Shown one piece after another: positions 1 to 7,673 of a stretch of 64,000 bases of DNA; within the stretch, counting starts at the first letter, position 1, and every line of letters begins with the position of its first letter. The position numbers and the translations under genes were made by a program. Source of the DNA: Martelella lutilitoris (GTDB taxonomy: Bacteria; Pseudomonadota; Alphaproteobacteria; Rhizobiales; Rhizobiaceae); assembly GCF_016598595.1 (NCBI RefSeq), contig NZ_CP066786.1:3864001-3928000 (forward strand). The letters are read 5' to 3'. The notes beneath the pieces were generated by a model. It had not been told where the DNA came from and made no database searches. It worked only from the letters and a program-made list of their open reading frames with translations.

Positions 1-680
1 GCCATCGGCAGGTAGTAGTCGCGGTGGCCCCATTGGCCGTCGCGATAATAGCCGTCGCCGAGATAATAGGTCTCGATGCGCTCGAGTGCGGCGTGCACCG
101 CTTCTTCAGACCATTGCCGTCCGACGTTGCGGAGTCCGAGATTGACCAGCACGCGGAAGAACAGCCAGTTATTGTCGGGCACCTCCCGCTCGTTGATCTT
201 CAGGAGCCAGCGCTCGGCCTTGTCCTTGGCAGGCTCCGACATCGGCCGCCAGAAGCTATCCGGCGCGACGAGCAGGGCAAGGGCGATGCCTGCCGTCTCG
301 ACCAGACGCTGGTCGAAATCACCGGGCTCGCCCCAGAATTCCTCGTGGTTGACATCCATGCCGTGGGAGAAGCCCTCGACGAAACGCCGGCAATCCTCGA
401 AATCGAACCCGCCGGCGACCAGCGGCACGATACCCCACAGAGGGCGGATGAAAGCCTCCATTTCGGCTGCATCGTCATCATAGTGGGCGGAGCCCGCCGA
501 AAGTCGCAGCCGCGCATTGCCGGGGGAATACCACGGCACGAGCGGCGCGTAGAAACCGGCGACGGCGGCCTGGAGATCGGCCTTGGTCTTGAGCGGGTTA
601 CCGGCCATGGGATTGCAGTCCGCCATGCGCCGCACAAGCGGCTGGCGATCCCATTGCGAAAACGACTGTCCGGAAACCAT
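1..680 (-). CDS. DUF2264 domain protein (5' part, runs off the left edge)
   Basis: Reading the minus strand from the ATG at 680 gives an uninterrupted 226-codon frame open to the window edge. It contains the stretch SAHYDDDAAEMEAFIRPLWG, typical of the N-terminal part of DUF2264 proteins, and later WLLKINEREVPDNNW. DUF2264 proteins are about 400-650 residues and have an alpha/alpha toroid resembling the GH88/GH105 unsaturated uronyl hydrolases; their biochemical role is poorly defined. I infer a cytoplasmic carbohydrate-active protein; no signal peptide is visible. A sugar-transport context would be expected beyond the left edge. The start is the first ATG after a non-coding stretch; I did not see a strong ribosome site. 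Confidence 0.8.
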   Translation of the reverse strand, partial: MVSGQSFSQWDRQPLVRRMADCNPMAGNPLKTKADLQAAVAGFYAPLVPWYSPGNARLRLSAGSAHYDDDAAEMEAFIRPLWGIVPLVAGGFDFEDCRRFVEGFSHGMDVNHEEFWGEPGDFDQRLVETAGIALALLVAPDSFWRPMSEPAKDKAERWLLKINEREVPDNNWLFFRVLVNLGLRNVGRQWSEEAVHAALERIETYYLGDGYYRDGQWGHRDYYLPM

Positions 681-1063
681 GCCTTGAAACTCCTCGTATG
701 CACCCTGCCCCGATCCTCTGCGGCAGGTCTACCGCGACGCAGCGACAAATGAAAGGGCTGCGCCCGAAGGCGTGCGGCCGCCTCGGGAACGGTTGTCCGC
801 TCGGCCGACGAGCACAGCGCGTCGCTCCCTGCAGGGTAGCGAATTTTAGCAATGTAAGAAATAGCTAACTTTGAAGATCCGGAATTTATCGGACGCCGAG
901 ATCCGGGCCGGCTTCGAAGCGTCCATTCGGTCGCGCCGAAGGTGCGGGAAGCGGCTGGGCCACAGGCATTCTGGTTACCAGAGGGTTACCCCGCCCTTAG
1001 GCAAATTTTAAAAGTACCGCGCTAGCTTGACGGCATAGGTTGTGAGTTTGTGTAGAGAGTACG
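681..1063. other. Intergenic region between divergent DUF2264 gene and sciP
   Basis: This 383-base stretch has no convincing gene: the short frames in it are GC-driven. It holds an inverted repeat TTAGC-N13-GCTAA (846-868), which could be an operator for the DUF2264 gene, and a CtrA-like box at 975-990. Both promoters of the divergent pair must lie here. Confidence 0.6.
975..990 (+). promoter_or_regulatory. Candidate CtrA box upstream of sciP
   Basis: The bases TTAC-CAGAGGG-TTACC match the CtrA consensus TTAA-N7-TTAAC at 7 of 9 fixed positions with the exact 7-base spacer. The box lies 74 bases before the sciP start. In Caulobacter, CtrA activates sciP and SciP then inhibits CtrA-dependent transcription, so a box here is expected; binding is inferred. 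Confidence 0.45.
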
Positions 1064-1339
1064 ATGACCGAATTAGCCCGCGTTCGCGCAAAATACGTCA
1101 TAGGCCCGGACGGCAGTCCGCTGACCGTGGCAGACCTGCCGCCCTCAAACACGAGACGCTGGGTCATCCGGCGAAAGGCCGAAGTTGTGGCGGCGGTGCG
1201 CGGCGGGCTTTTAAGTCTCGAGGAAGCGTGTGAGCGCTACTGCCTGACCGTCGAGGAATTCCTCTCCTGGCAGGCCTCGATCGACGATCACGGCCTTGCC
1301 GGCCTCAGGACCACCAGAATTCAGCAATACCGCAACTGA
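1064..1339 (+). CDS. sciP: CtrA inhibitor SciP (DUF1153)
   Basis: The 91-residue product is the conserved DUF1153 family. It has the hallmark blocks KYVIGPDGSPLT (11-22), NTRRWVIRRKAEVV and LSLEEACERYCLTVEEFLSW, which form a helix-turn-helix, and the C-terminal GLAGLRTTRIQQYR. In Caulobacter, SciP binds CtrA and DNA and blocks CtrA-activated transcription in swarmer cells, including that of ctrA itself. Full family length with no disruption. Its place 0.9 kb from ctrA and 5 kb from chpT supports the call. The ATG at 1064 matches the family N-terminus. The gene is followed by its own hairpin terminator. Confidence 0.95.
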   Translation: MTELARVRAKYVIGPDGSPLTVADLPPSNTRRWVIRRKAEVVAAVRGGLLSLEEACERYCLTVEEFLSWQASIDDHGLAGLRTTRIQQYRN

Positions 1340-1381
1340 GGCGGCGCGAACCCTCGACCACGGGTTCGGCCATCCCGAGAC

Positions 1382-1417
1382 AGCGCTTTCGTTCGCAAGG
1401 ACGGCAGCGCTTTTTTT
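1382..1417 (+). terminator. Rho-independent terminator of sciP
   Basis: AGCGCT at 1382-1387 pairs with AGCGCT at 1406-1411, and the second arm runs straight into a T-tract (1411-1417). It starts about 40 bases after the sciP stop. Confidence 0.6.
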
Positions 1418-1433
1418 GTGTCGCCCGTCAACC

Positions 1434-1463
1434 AAAAAAGCCGCACCCGGCGGATGCGGCTTT
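1434..1463 (-). terminator. Rho-independent terminator of fliJ
   Basis: A perfect 9-base stem (AAAGCCGCA 1437-1445 with TGCGGCTTT 1455-1463) is followed on the minus strand by a six-T run (1439-1434). It lies 27 bases beyond the fliJ stop. Confidence 0.75.
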
Positions 1464-1489
1464 CGCGCGTTCTTTGCGGCGCCAAAGGC

Positions 1490-1840
1490 TCAGGCGCGTT
1501 TGCGGTTCGGTCCTTCCCGCAGCTCCAGCGCAGCGGCGCGCTCGTAATCGATTTCCATCTGCGCGAGCTCGGCTTCGGCGACCGCCTGCTGCTGGCGCAG
1601 GTCTGCCACCGAGACGGCGAGATTATCTGCCCGCTGACGGGCGGATTTGGCGAATGTGGAATAGGCGAAATGGGCGGGATCGGAGATCCCGGAACGCTTT
1701 TCTTCCGCAGCGATCTGCTGCATGAGCTCGTCCGACATGCGCGCGAACTCATCCATCATCAGTTGCAGTTGCTGTAACTGCCGCTTCTTTTCCTTCACCT
1801 GAAACGCCTTGAGACGCAACAGACTGTTTCGTGCCTTCAT
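1490..1840 (-). CDS. fliJ: FliJ-like flagellar export chaperone
   Basis: The 116-residue product is nearly all helical and rich in Lys, Gln and Glu. It begins KARNSLLRLKAFQVKEKKRQ and shows two coiled-coil stretches, as in FliJ. FliJ joins the FliI ATPase ring to the export gate and escorts flagellar substrates. Small coiled-coil proteins are hard to place, but neighbouring ctrA, the master regulator of flagellar genes, supports the call. The ATG at 1840 has GGGGAG eight bases upstream; a TTG two codons earlier is less likely. A terminator follows. Confidence 0.75.
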   Translation of the reverse strand: MKARNSLLRLKAFQVKEKKRQLQQLQLMMDEFARMSDELMQQIAAEEKRSGISDPAHFAYSTFAKSARQRADNLAVSVADLRQQQAVAEAELAQMEIDYERAAALELREGPNRKRA

Positions 1841-1991
1841 ACGCAAAACTCCCCGGCTGACGAACGCATTGCCGAAAGGCGCCCCCCTTCATGATTTCTG
1901 ATTCGTTCTCCAGTCCCTGGGAATTGATTAACGAATTCGAAATCCCGGTAACCTTTCATTTACAGTCATCAATGATCATAGGGCGCATCAC

Positions 1992-2007
1992 TTAAGGGTC
2001 GGTAAAC
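1992..2007 (+). promoter_or_regulatory. Candidate CtrA box upstream of ctrA
   Basis: TTAA-GGGTCGG-TAAAC matches TTAA-N7-TTAAC at 8 of 9 fixed positions. It is 267 bases before the ctrA start and 152 bases before fliJ on the other strand, so it could serve both. Autoregulation of ctrA is known in Caulobacter; here it is inferred. Confidence 0.45.
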
Positions 2008-2172
2008 CGAAAGCGGCAAAAAACCTAAAACTTGCGAGTCGAATGAATCACTTAGCCAGTTTGGTTAATCTTTTTTGTCGGACCCGATGACCTAAAAAAC
2101 ATAATGATTTCAATGATATTCAAATGTTCATTAATGAATTATGTTCGTATTGCCAAAATGAATCAGAATTTG

Positions 2173-2180
2173 TTAACCAT
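2173..2180 (+). promoter_or_regulatory. CtrA half-site TTAACCAT near a GANTC site
   Basis: The octamer TTAACCAT is the half-site form seen at the Caulobacter ctrA P1 promoter. It lies 9 bases after the GANTC at 2160-2164 and about 95 bases before the ctrA start, an arrangement that allows coupled methylation and CtrA feedback. Confidence 0.4.
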
Positions 2181-2273
2181 TCAATGGCAGCTTCTAAATC
2201 AGGTCATCACTGAGTCCGTATCGCGTCGGGGCGACATCAGACCTTTCATTTGCGGCGGTTCAAGGGGAAAGAC

Positions 2274-2975
2274 ATGCGGGTTCTTTTAATCGAAGACGAC
2301 AGCGCCACGGCTCAGAGCATCGAGCTGATGCTGAAGAGCGAGAATTTCAACGTCTATACGACGGATCTCGGGGAAGAAGGCGTCGACCTCGGCAAGATCT
2401 ACGACTACGACATCATCCTTCTCGATCTCAACCTTCCCGATATGTCGGGCTATGAAGTGCTGAAAGCGCTTCGGGTTTCGAAGATCGCCACACCGATCCT
2501 CATCCTCTCGGGCATGTCCGGCACCGACGACAAGGTGCGCGGCTTCGGTTCCGGCGCCGACGACTACCTGACCAAGCCGTTCCACAAGGAAGAACTGGTC
2601 GCGCGCATACACGCCATCGTCCGCCGCTCCAAGGGCCACGCCCAGTCGATCATCACCACCGGCGATCTCTCCGTCAACGTCGATGCCAAGACCGTCGAGG
2701 TCGATGGCCAGCGCGTGCATCTGACCGGCAAGGAGTACCAGATGCTCGAGCTTCTTTCGCTCCGGAAAGGCACGACGCTGACCAAGGAAATGTTCCTGAA
2801 CCATCTCTATGGCGGCATGGACGAGCCGGAACTGAAGATCATCGACGTCTTCATCTGCAAGCTCAGGAAGAAGCTTGCAAACGCCGCCGGCGGCACCAAT
2901 TTCATCGAGACCGTCTGGGGGCGCGGCTATGTTCTGCGCGAGCCCGACCAGCAGGAAATGCAGAAGCGGGCCTGA
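2274..2975 (+). CDS. ctrA: Cell-cycle master response regulator CtrA
   Basis: The 233-residue product is an OmpR/PhoB-type regulator. The receiver domain (1-120) has the acidic pair ED at 7-8, the phosphoacceptor Asp at about 51 in ILLDLNLPD and Lys in [10 protein letters not shown]. The winged-helix DNA-binding domain (130-230) has [17 protein letters not shown] and CKLRKKL. CtrA silences the replication origin and activates flagellar, division and methylation genes; it is phosphorylated by CckA through ChpT. The ATG at 2274, preceded by AAGGGGAAAG, gives the conserved N-terminus MRVLLIEDD. The C-terminus ends in two small/apolar residues after EMQKR, as expected for ClpXP substrates. Confidence 0.97.
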   Translation: MRVLLIEDDSATAQSIELMLKSENFNVYTTDLGEEGVDLGKIYDYDIILLDLNLPDMSGYEVLKALRVSKIATPILILSGMSGTDDKVRGFGSGADDYLTKPFHKEELVARIHAIVRRSKGHAQSIITTGDLSVNVDAKTVEVDGQRVHLTGKEYQMLELLSLRKGTTLTKEMFLNHLYGGMDEPELKIIDVFICKLRKKLANAAGGTNFIETVWGRGYVLREPDQQEMQKRA

Positions 2976-3005
2976 CCCCTTGATCCTCTCCCCTTCTCTA
3001 AAAAC

Positions 3006-3028
3006 GCGGCGCCCGGCGCCGCTTTTTT
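3006..3028 (+). terminator. Rho-independent terminator of ctrA
   Basis: GCGGCGCC (3006-3013) pairs perfectly with GGCGCCGC (3015-3022) and is followed by six Ts (3023-3028), 30 bases after the ctrA stop. Confidence 0.85.
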
Positions 3029-3035
3029 GTGTCTG

Positions 3036-3135
3036 GCGCACCGTGCATCCACTCCGACGCGCAAAGGACGCTCCAACGTATTGAAAACACGCACCGCGCT
3101 TTCCAAAAATCGATTCCGATTTTCTGGCTGATGCC
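3036..3135 (-). repeat. Diverged copy of a RIME-like intergenic repeat
   Basis: Read on this strand, 3070-3135 aligns with the reverse complement of 63102-63167: by hand I count about 55 identities in 66 positions without gaps. The shared core includes AAAATCGATTCCGATTTTC. The outer palindromic arm seen intact at 63161-63200 is recognisable but decayed here (3036-3069). It fills the gap between the convergent ctrA and TolC-like genes. Small mosaic palindromic elements of this kind are known from rhizobial genomes (RIMEs). Confidence 0.7.
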
Positions 3136-3146
3136 CTGGCTGAGAC

Positions 3147-4541
3147 CTATTCGCCAGTTGCCTCCGTCACATCGTCCCGCCTTTCGGCCGGCGGCGCGCA
3201 GAGCAACCTGAGATCGGCCTTCAGCCTTTCGATCTTGTAGCGGGCTGCGCGGACGTCGGCACGGGCTTTCTCCACATCGTTTGCCGCCGCGCAACGCTCC
3301 GTCGGATCGGCGCTCTCCAGCAACGTCCGTGACCGCGCAAGAACGGAGCTTGCCGCGGCCAGTTCGCTTTCGGCCCCCGCGATCCCGAGTTTCAGCGAAT
3401 CAAAATCGCTCATGAAGGCGCGTCGGTTGTCGCGCGCCGTCAGGATCGTGTCGAGCAGCGTCAGCCGCGCCTGCTGGGTCATGCGCAGCGCATCGCCCTC
3501 GTCGATGATCGGCAGGACATAGGAGATCAGGAACTGAAGGTTGAAGCCGCCCGTCTGGGTCATGAAACTCGGGATGGACGTCGTCAGCCTTGTAAAGCGA
3601 GACTGGCGCGCGATCGCGAGCTGGGCGGCGGCGGCCTCGACCAGAAGGTCCTCCAGCCGCTTCTTGCCGGAGCGGGCGAAACAGGCATCGGCATCCTCGC
3701 TTGTAACCGTCGGATAGTCTTCAAGGGCATCCGTCAGAGAGCGGCCCGGAGCAACCGCGTAGCCGCCCTCTGCAAGACCGGAGAGGCCGAGCAATTCGTC
3801 CCGCTTGGAAGCGAGCGAGCGGGAGACCGCCATCGCTTCCCGGCGGGCGGCATCGATCTCGTCCTTCAGCGTCTCAAGCTCCAGGGCGCTCGCATTTCCG
3901 AGCGCGACCTCGACCTCCTTGTCATCAACGCGGCATTGCAGGCCCTTCCGCTTGAGCGAGACGCTTTCGCGCTGGAAATCGAGGGCGGTGTAGTCGTTGT
4001 AGGTGTCGATCAGATCGCGCGTGGCATTGCGCTGGGCCACCTGGTACTGGACCGGGATGAGGCGGCCGGCGACCTTCACCGTCTTGCGATCGAGCCTCAA
4101 AAGGGCGCGCGAAATATCCCAGTTCACGCCGAGCACGATATTGGAAACCCTGTCGGACGCCTCGAAATCGCCGGTAAAGGTCGAAATCTGCCGAGCCTCG
4201 GCGCTGATGCGCGGGTAACGGGCGGATTTCACCTTGTCGAGATCGAGCACGGCACGGGCGCGGGCGATGCGCGCGCGCATGAAATCCTTGCCCCTGGCAT
4301 TCGCATGCGCGAGAAGGTCCGCAGGGCCGAGCGCCGTGCCGTCCTCGGGCGGATCCGGCGGCGGAGCCTCGAGTTCAGCCGCCATCACGTCGATTCGCTG
4401 GGCGGTCTCCTTCAACTGGCTCGAGGCGCAGCCCGAAAGAGCGGCGGCTCCGAGAAGGGCAACGCCGGCGAACATGGCGCGGCGGGGGACCGGCCCTGCC
4501 CGGGCCTGCGGCTTCGAAAGGGATGCTCTCTGCTTAGTCAA
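3147..4541 (-). CDS. TolC-like outer membrane lipoprotein
   Basis: The product has a lipobox (LSGC within MFAGVALLGAAALSGCASS) preceded by Arg residues, then long helical stretches (for example LVEAAAAQLAIARQSRFTRL) like the periplasmic barrel of TolC-family efflux ducts. The C-terminal half carries two Cys and many Arg. It lies directly after an HlyD-like gene. A TTG at 4541 that overlaps the HlyD stop gives a Lys/Arg-rich signal sequence and is my preferred start; an ATG at 4475 or 4589 is possible. I infer the outer-membrane part of an export or efflux system. The similarity is from topology rather than exact motifs, so the specific function is open. Confidence 0.6.
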   Translation of the reverse strand: MTKQRASLSKPQARAGPVPRRAMFAGVALLGAAALSGCASSQLKETAQRIDVMAAELEAPPPDPPEDGTALGPADLLAHANARGKDFMRARIARARAVLDLDKVKSARYPRISAEARQISTFTGDFEASDRVSNIVLGVNWDISRALLRLDRKTVKVAGRLIPVQYQVAQRNATRDLIDTYNDYTALDFQRESVSLKRKGLQCRVDDKEVEVALGNASALELETLKDEIDAARREAMAVSRSLASKRDELLGLSGLAEGGYAVAPGRSLTDALEDYPTVTSEDADACFARSGKKRLEDLLVEAAAAQLAIARQSRFTRLTTSIPSFMTQTGGFNLQFLISYVLPIIDEGDALRMTQQARLTLLDTILTARDNRRAFMSDFDSLKLGIAGAESELAAASSVLARSRTLLESADPTERCAAANDVEKARADVRAARYKIERLKADLRLLCAPPAERRDDVTEATGE

Positions 4542-5742
4542 GAACGAAATCACCCGGGTTGAGGCCCGACAGGACGCGGATGTAGTCATCGGATATATCG
4601 CCGAGTTCGACCCTGATCAGTTTCTGCTCCTCGCCCTCGTCCTTGCGCACGAAGGTCTGGTCGTTCTTGATCACCACCGCAGAGACCGGCACGGCGGGCT
4701 CGGGCCTGACGCTCGGTTTGGCAAAGCGGCAGGTTGCCGTCTGGTTCAAAAGCGCGGGCCCGGCCGGATCGCGAAAGGCCACCTCCACCTCGGTCGAAAG
4801 CGCGCCGCGGGCGCGCTCCGCCGGATTTTCCAGCGCGCGAACGGCGGAGATCCCGGCAGATCGCGGCTTGCCGTCATCCTCCGGCGTGACCGTGATCTCG
4901 GCGTTGCGCACCAGGCGCATCTCGGCATTGCTGAACTGCAATCGGGCTCCGAGCTGTCCGGGATCGACCAGAAGGGCGAGCCGGTCGCCCTCATCCACAG
5001 TCAGCTTGCCGTCGACGGCCGTGGTGGTCTCGACATCGACCAGCCGGCCGGCGGCCGTTGCCCTGACGACGGCATTGTCGAGCTTTTCCTCCGCCTCTGC
5101 GAGCGCGTTCTCGCGCTTGCGGACATCGTGGGTCAGGCGGATAATCTCAAGGTCCGCTTCCTGACGTTCCAGCGCGTTCACGCGCCGCTCGCGCTCAAGG
5201 GCGGCATCCGCTTCGTTCAGCTTGCGCCGGGCTTCCTGATAGCGCCCCAGCGCCAAGCGACCCTGCCCGTAAAGTCGTTTCATCTCTGCGTACTGGTCGG
5301 CCAGATAGTCCCGCGCCGCCGCCTTTTCCGCCTCGTCGAGGCTGTGGATGGCGCGGGTGTTTTCCCGGTAGGATCCGGAACGGTAGTCAAGCCGCGCTCT
5401 CATGTAGTCAAGGTCGAGGCGGATCTCCTCGGCACGCCGTTCCAGCGCCTCGGTGTCGTAACGCGCGATGACATCGCCCGGTGCCACCTCGCGGCCATCG
5501 GCGACGTCGAGCGTCAGACGTCCGGAGACGGGTGCGACCACCGAGACCGGCTGTCCAAAACCGATCTTGCAGCTGCGAAGGATCTCCTCGGGGAAGGGCC
5601 GCATCTCGACAGGCACGCGTCGCGCCTTTCGGGACGGATCGGCAACGGCGATCTGGTAGGTCTGGTCCGCCAGGGCAGAGCCCGGCACAAAGGCGACAAG
5701 CGCCCCTGCTGCGAAGACCAGCGCGAATTTGACGAAGGACAC
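4534..5742 (-). CDS. HlyD-family periplasmic adaptor protein
   Basis: The 402-residue product has a signal peptide ending near residue 25 (PGSALA). A split lipoyl/barrel-sandwich hybrid follows, with halves near 58-83 (SVVAPVSGRLTLDVADGREV) and 215-235 (DNAVVRATAAGRLVDVETT). Between them is a long coiled coil rich in Glu, Arg and Leu (90-210). A beta-barrel and membrane-proximal part follow, and it ends with GLNPGDFVLD. Adaptors of this type join an inner-membrane pump to a TolC-like duct, which is the next gene downstream and overlaps it. No inner-membrane ABC, RND or MFS pump is adjacent, so the partner is unknown. Placement between ctrA and chpT is notable. Confidence 0.8.
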   Translation of the reverse strand: MSFVKFALVFAAGALVAFVPGSALADQTYQIAVADPSRKARRVPVEMRPFPEEILRSCKIGFGQPVSVVAPVSGRLTLDVADGREVAPGDVIARYDTEALERRAEEIRLDLDYMRARLDYRSGSYRENTRAIHSLDEAEKAAARDYLADQYAEMKRLYGQGRLALGRYQEARRKLNEADAALERERRVNALERQEADLEIIRLTHDVRKRENALAEAEEKLDNAVVRATAAGRLVDVETTTAVDGKLTVDEGDRLALLVDPGQLGARLQFSNAEMRLVRNAEITVTPEDDGKPRSAGISAVRALENPAERARGALSTEVEVAFRDPAGPALLNQTATCRFAKPSVRPEPAVPVSAVVIKNDQTFVRKDEGEEQKLIRVELGDISDDYIRVLSGLNPGDFVLD

Positions 5743-5913
5743 GGCAGGCTCCCTCGGAAACTGACGGAACGTCGGTGATCTCGATTCTCACTCGAAACGC
5801 CGGACCAACGATTTTGTTTCGGCGCTTCACTGCGCATGAAAAGTGAAGGCAAAGCGTGACGAAAATGGGATCGCCGCCTGCTGCAGCGCAAAATTATGGT
5901 ACAAGCGAAGCGC

Positions 5914-6555
5914 TCAGACCGCCGGCTTCGCCTCGAACACCACCTCGCCCTCATTGACGACGAACTCGACCGACATGCCGGATTCCTCGGCCAGAAGCGC
6001 GGTGTAATAGGGCTGGACATTGTGCGAGGTGATCGGATCCTCCATCACCCCGCCATAGATTCGGGCGAAGTCGGTCGGCATCTGCACATAAGGCCCGCGC
6101 GCACGGATGATGAAGGCGAAGATGTCGCCGGCCGAATCAAGCCCGACATCGATCGTGCCGCCGCGCGGAATGGTCGACTGGGCGACGAGAAACAGGTTGA
6201 GGAGCAGCTTCACCCGGTCCTTCGGCGCATTGAGGCGCGGGCCGGTCCAGTTGAGCGTCACCCGCTTTCCGAGCCCGATCAACTCGCGCGCCGCTGTCTC
6301 GGCCTCGCCGGTATCGAGCGGGGATTGCAGCGTGCCCGATGCGCCGAAGGCGATCCGGGCGAATTTCAGGTGCACGGTAGCGCTCAGTGTGCTCTGGCGG
6401 ATGAGGTGCAGCGCCTCCTCGTCCATGCCGCCCTCGTCCAGAAGTTCCAGCCCGTTTCCGGCGGCCCCGATGGGATTGACCACATCATGGCAGATGCGGC
6501 TTGCCAGGAGCGCGGCGAGGTCGGCGCCGCTCAGCTTCAGATTTGGATTTTTCAT
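5914..6555 (-). CDS. chpT: Histidine phosphotransferase ChpT
   Basis: The 213-residue product has the pseudo-histidine-kinase layout of ChpT. The DHp helix carries the phosphoacceptor His23 in SRICHDVVNPIGAAGNGLEL, followed by a degenerate GHKL-like domain (about 80-210) without ATP-binding boxes. ChpT moves phosphate from the CckA receiver to CtrA and CpdR. The ATG at 6555 gives MKNPNLKLSG; a longer frame to 6615 adds 20 unsupported residues. Co-location with ctrA and sciP matches the usual rhizobial arrangement. Confidence 0.92.
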   Translation of the reverse strand: MKNPNLKLSGADLAALLASRICHDVVNPIGAAGNGLELLDEGGMDEEALHLIRQSTLSATVHLKFARIAFGASGTLQSPLDTGEAETAARELIGLGKRVTLNWTGPRLNAPKDRVKLLLNLFLVAQSTIPRGGTIDVGLDSAGDIFAFIIRARGPYVQMPTDFARIYGGVMEDPITSHNVQPYYTALLAEESGMSVEFVVNEGEVVFEAKPAV

Positions 6556-6637
6556 CGGTTCAGACTTCCTTACTATTGGACCGGATGCCTGGCCATTGAC
6601 CCTGCAAAGCCGCATTCAGGGAAAATCGCCACATTTG

Positions 6638-6653
6638 GTAAATCCATTGTTAA
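6638..6653 (-). promoter_or_regulatory. Candidate CtrA box between chpT and eipA
   Basis: On the minus strand TTAA-CAATGGA-TTTAC matches the CtrA consensus at 8 of 9 fixed positions with the right spacer. The box sits in the 205-base divergent gap, 83 bases from chpT and 108 bases from eipA. EipA-family genes are reported as CtrA targets in other alphaproteobacteria; regulation here is inferred. Confidence 0.5.
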
Positions 6654-6760
6654 GAGGTCGTGCTCACAATGGCGGCGGGCTCCACGCTTGCCACATTCAC
6701 AGAAAAAGGCAATGGCAGAGGGCCCCGGTCATGCCAGAAAGCAACAGGAATGGAACCGCC

Positions 6761-7381
6761 ATGCTCGCTCGAACGTTTTTGAGGCCCGCCTCGGCCCTCC
6801 TTTTCGCCCTGCTCCTGCTGACGGCGTTTGGCACGCTTGAGACACATGCCCAGACTCAGCCGCAGCAACCGCCGGCCGCCGTCCAGCCGCAGCAAAACGG
6901 CGGCTTTACCGCCGACGAGGTGATCGACGCCGGCAACAACTTCTTCGGCTCCGCCAGTTCCGGCCTCGCGACGGCCCTTCAGAATGCCTTTTCCAAATAC
7001 GGTCTGCCGAACGGCTATATTCTCGGCTCGGAAGGCTCGGGCGCCTTCATCGCCGGGCTGACCTATGGCGAAGGCCAGCTCAACACCAAGAATGCCGGCA
7101 TGCACAAGGTTTTCTGGCAAGGCCCCTCGCTCGGCATCGATTATGGCGGCGACGGCTCGCGGGTGATGATGCTCGTCTATAACCTGCCCTCGATCCCCGA
7201 CCTTTACCGCCGCTATGGCGGCGTTTCGGGCTCTGCCTATGTGATTGCCGGCTTCTCCATGCAGGTTTATACCAACCGCAACATCGTTCTTGTGCCCGTG
7301 CGCTCCGGCGTCGGTGCCCGCCTCGGTGTCAATGTCGGTTATCTGAAACTGACCCAGAAGCCCACCTGGAATCCCTTCTGA
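6761..7381 (+). CDS. eipA: EipA-family envelope protein (DUF1134)
   Basis: The 206-residue product has a signal peptide (SALLFALLLLTAFGTLETHA), a Gln/Pro-rich linker, and then the DUF1134 domain with TADEVIDAGNNFFGSASSG, GAFIAGLTYGEGQL and VSGSAYVIAGFSMQVY. EipA of Brucella is a periplasmic small beta-barrel protein needed for envelope integrity and virulence. The ATG at 6761 follows AGGAATGG; an in-frame ATG ten codons earlier lacks a ribosome site. It is divergent from chpT and shares a candidate CtrA box with it. Confidence 0.85.
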   Translation: MLARTFLRPASALLFALLLLTAFGTLETHAQTQPQQPPAAVQPQQNGGFTADEVIDAGNNFFGSASSGLATALQNAFSKYGLPNGYILGSEGSGAFIAGLTYGEGQLNTKNAGMHKVFWQGPSLGIDYGGDGSRVMMLVYNLPSIPDLYRRYGGVSGSAYVIAGFSMQVYTNRNIVLVPVRSGVGARLGVNVGYLKLTQKPTWNPF

Positions 7382-7394
7382 GCGGAGAAGCGGC

Positions 7395-7667
7395 TTGGCG
7401 GTTGAGCCTGAAACACGAAAGCGCGAAATCGAGGCGCGCTATGCCGCGCTTTGCGCGCGGGTGGAAGCGGCCGCCGGCGCGCCCGGCGAAGACGCGGCGC
7501 TCAGGGAGGCCTTCGCCGAACTCGCGGCGATGATGATCGCCTACGCGCACGATACCGGCGCGGAAAAGGCGATCCTGGCAGCCCTTTCGCGCGACGGGGA
7601 GCGCAGCGGCAGCGGCCGGCTGAGCCTTGCCGCCCGGGCGCTGCAACTGATTGAAGAGAACGACTGA
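7395..7667 (+). CDS. Small helical hypothetical protein
   Basis: The 90-residue frame, 13 bases after eipA, would start at TTG. It is helical, rich in Ala, Glu and Arg (REAFAELAAMMIAYAHDTG), has no membrane segment, and I recognise no family. Tight spacing to eipA, and good Rhizobiales-like third-position GC, suggest a real gene co-transcribed with eipA. It is also short enough to be chance, because the opposite frame is open too. Confidence 0.5.
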   Translation: MAVEPETRKREIEARYAALCARVEAAAGAPGEDAALREAFAELAAMMIAYAHDTGAEKAILAALSRDGERSGSGRLSLAARALQLIEEND

Positions 7668-7673
7668 CGCCGA

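Larger units (their letters stand above)
1900..2216. promoter_or_regulatory. Cluster of five GANTC (CcrM) sites in the fliJ-ctrA intergenic region
   Basis: GANTC occurs at 1900, 2036, 2045, 2160 and 2212 within 317 bases, where about one is expected by chance. GANTC is the target of the alphaproteobacterial CcrM methylase. In Caulobacter the ctrA P1 promoter is controlled by GANTC methylation state. The 427-base region (1847-2273) is AT-rich compared with its surroundings and holds no gene. Confidence 0.55.

Noticed and set aside
2104-2289. A 61-codon frame in the ctrA leader
   Set aside because: It overlaps the ctrA start and regulatory sites, and its AT-rich codons do not fit the genome's usage.
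3036-3135. Insertion sequence remnant next to ctrA
   Set aside because: No transposase frame or target duplication; the similarity to 63102-63167 fits a short non-coding mosaic repeat instead.
4234-5778. A 514-codon plus-strand frame opposite HlyD and TolC-like genes
   Set aside because: No motif or ribosome site, and the minus-strand products have clear signal peptides and domains. Antisense shadow.
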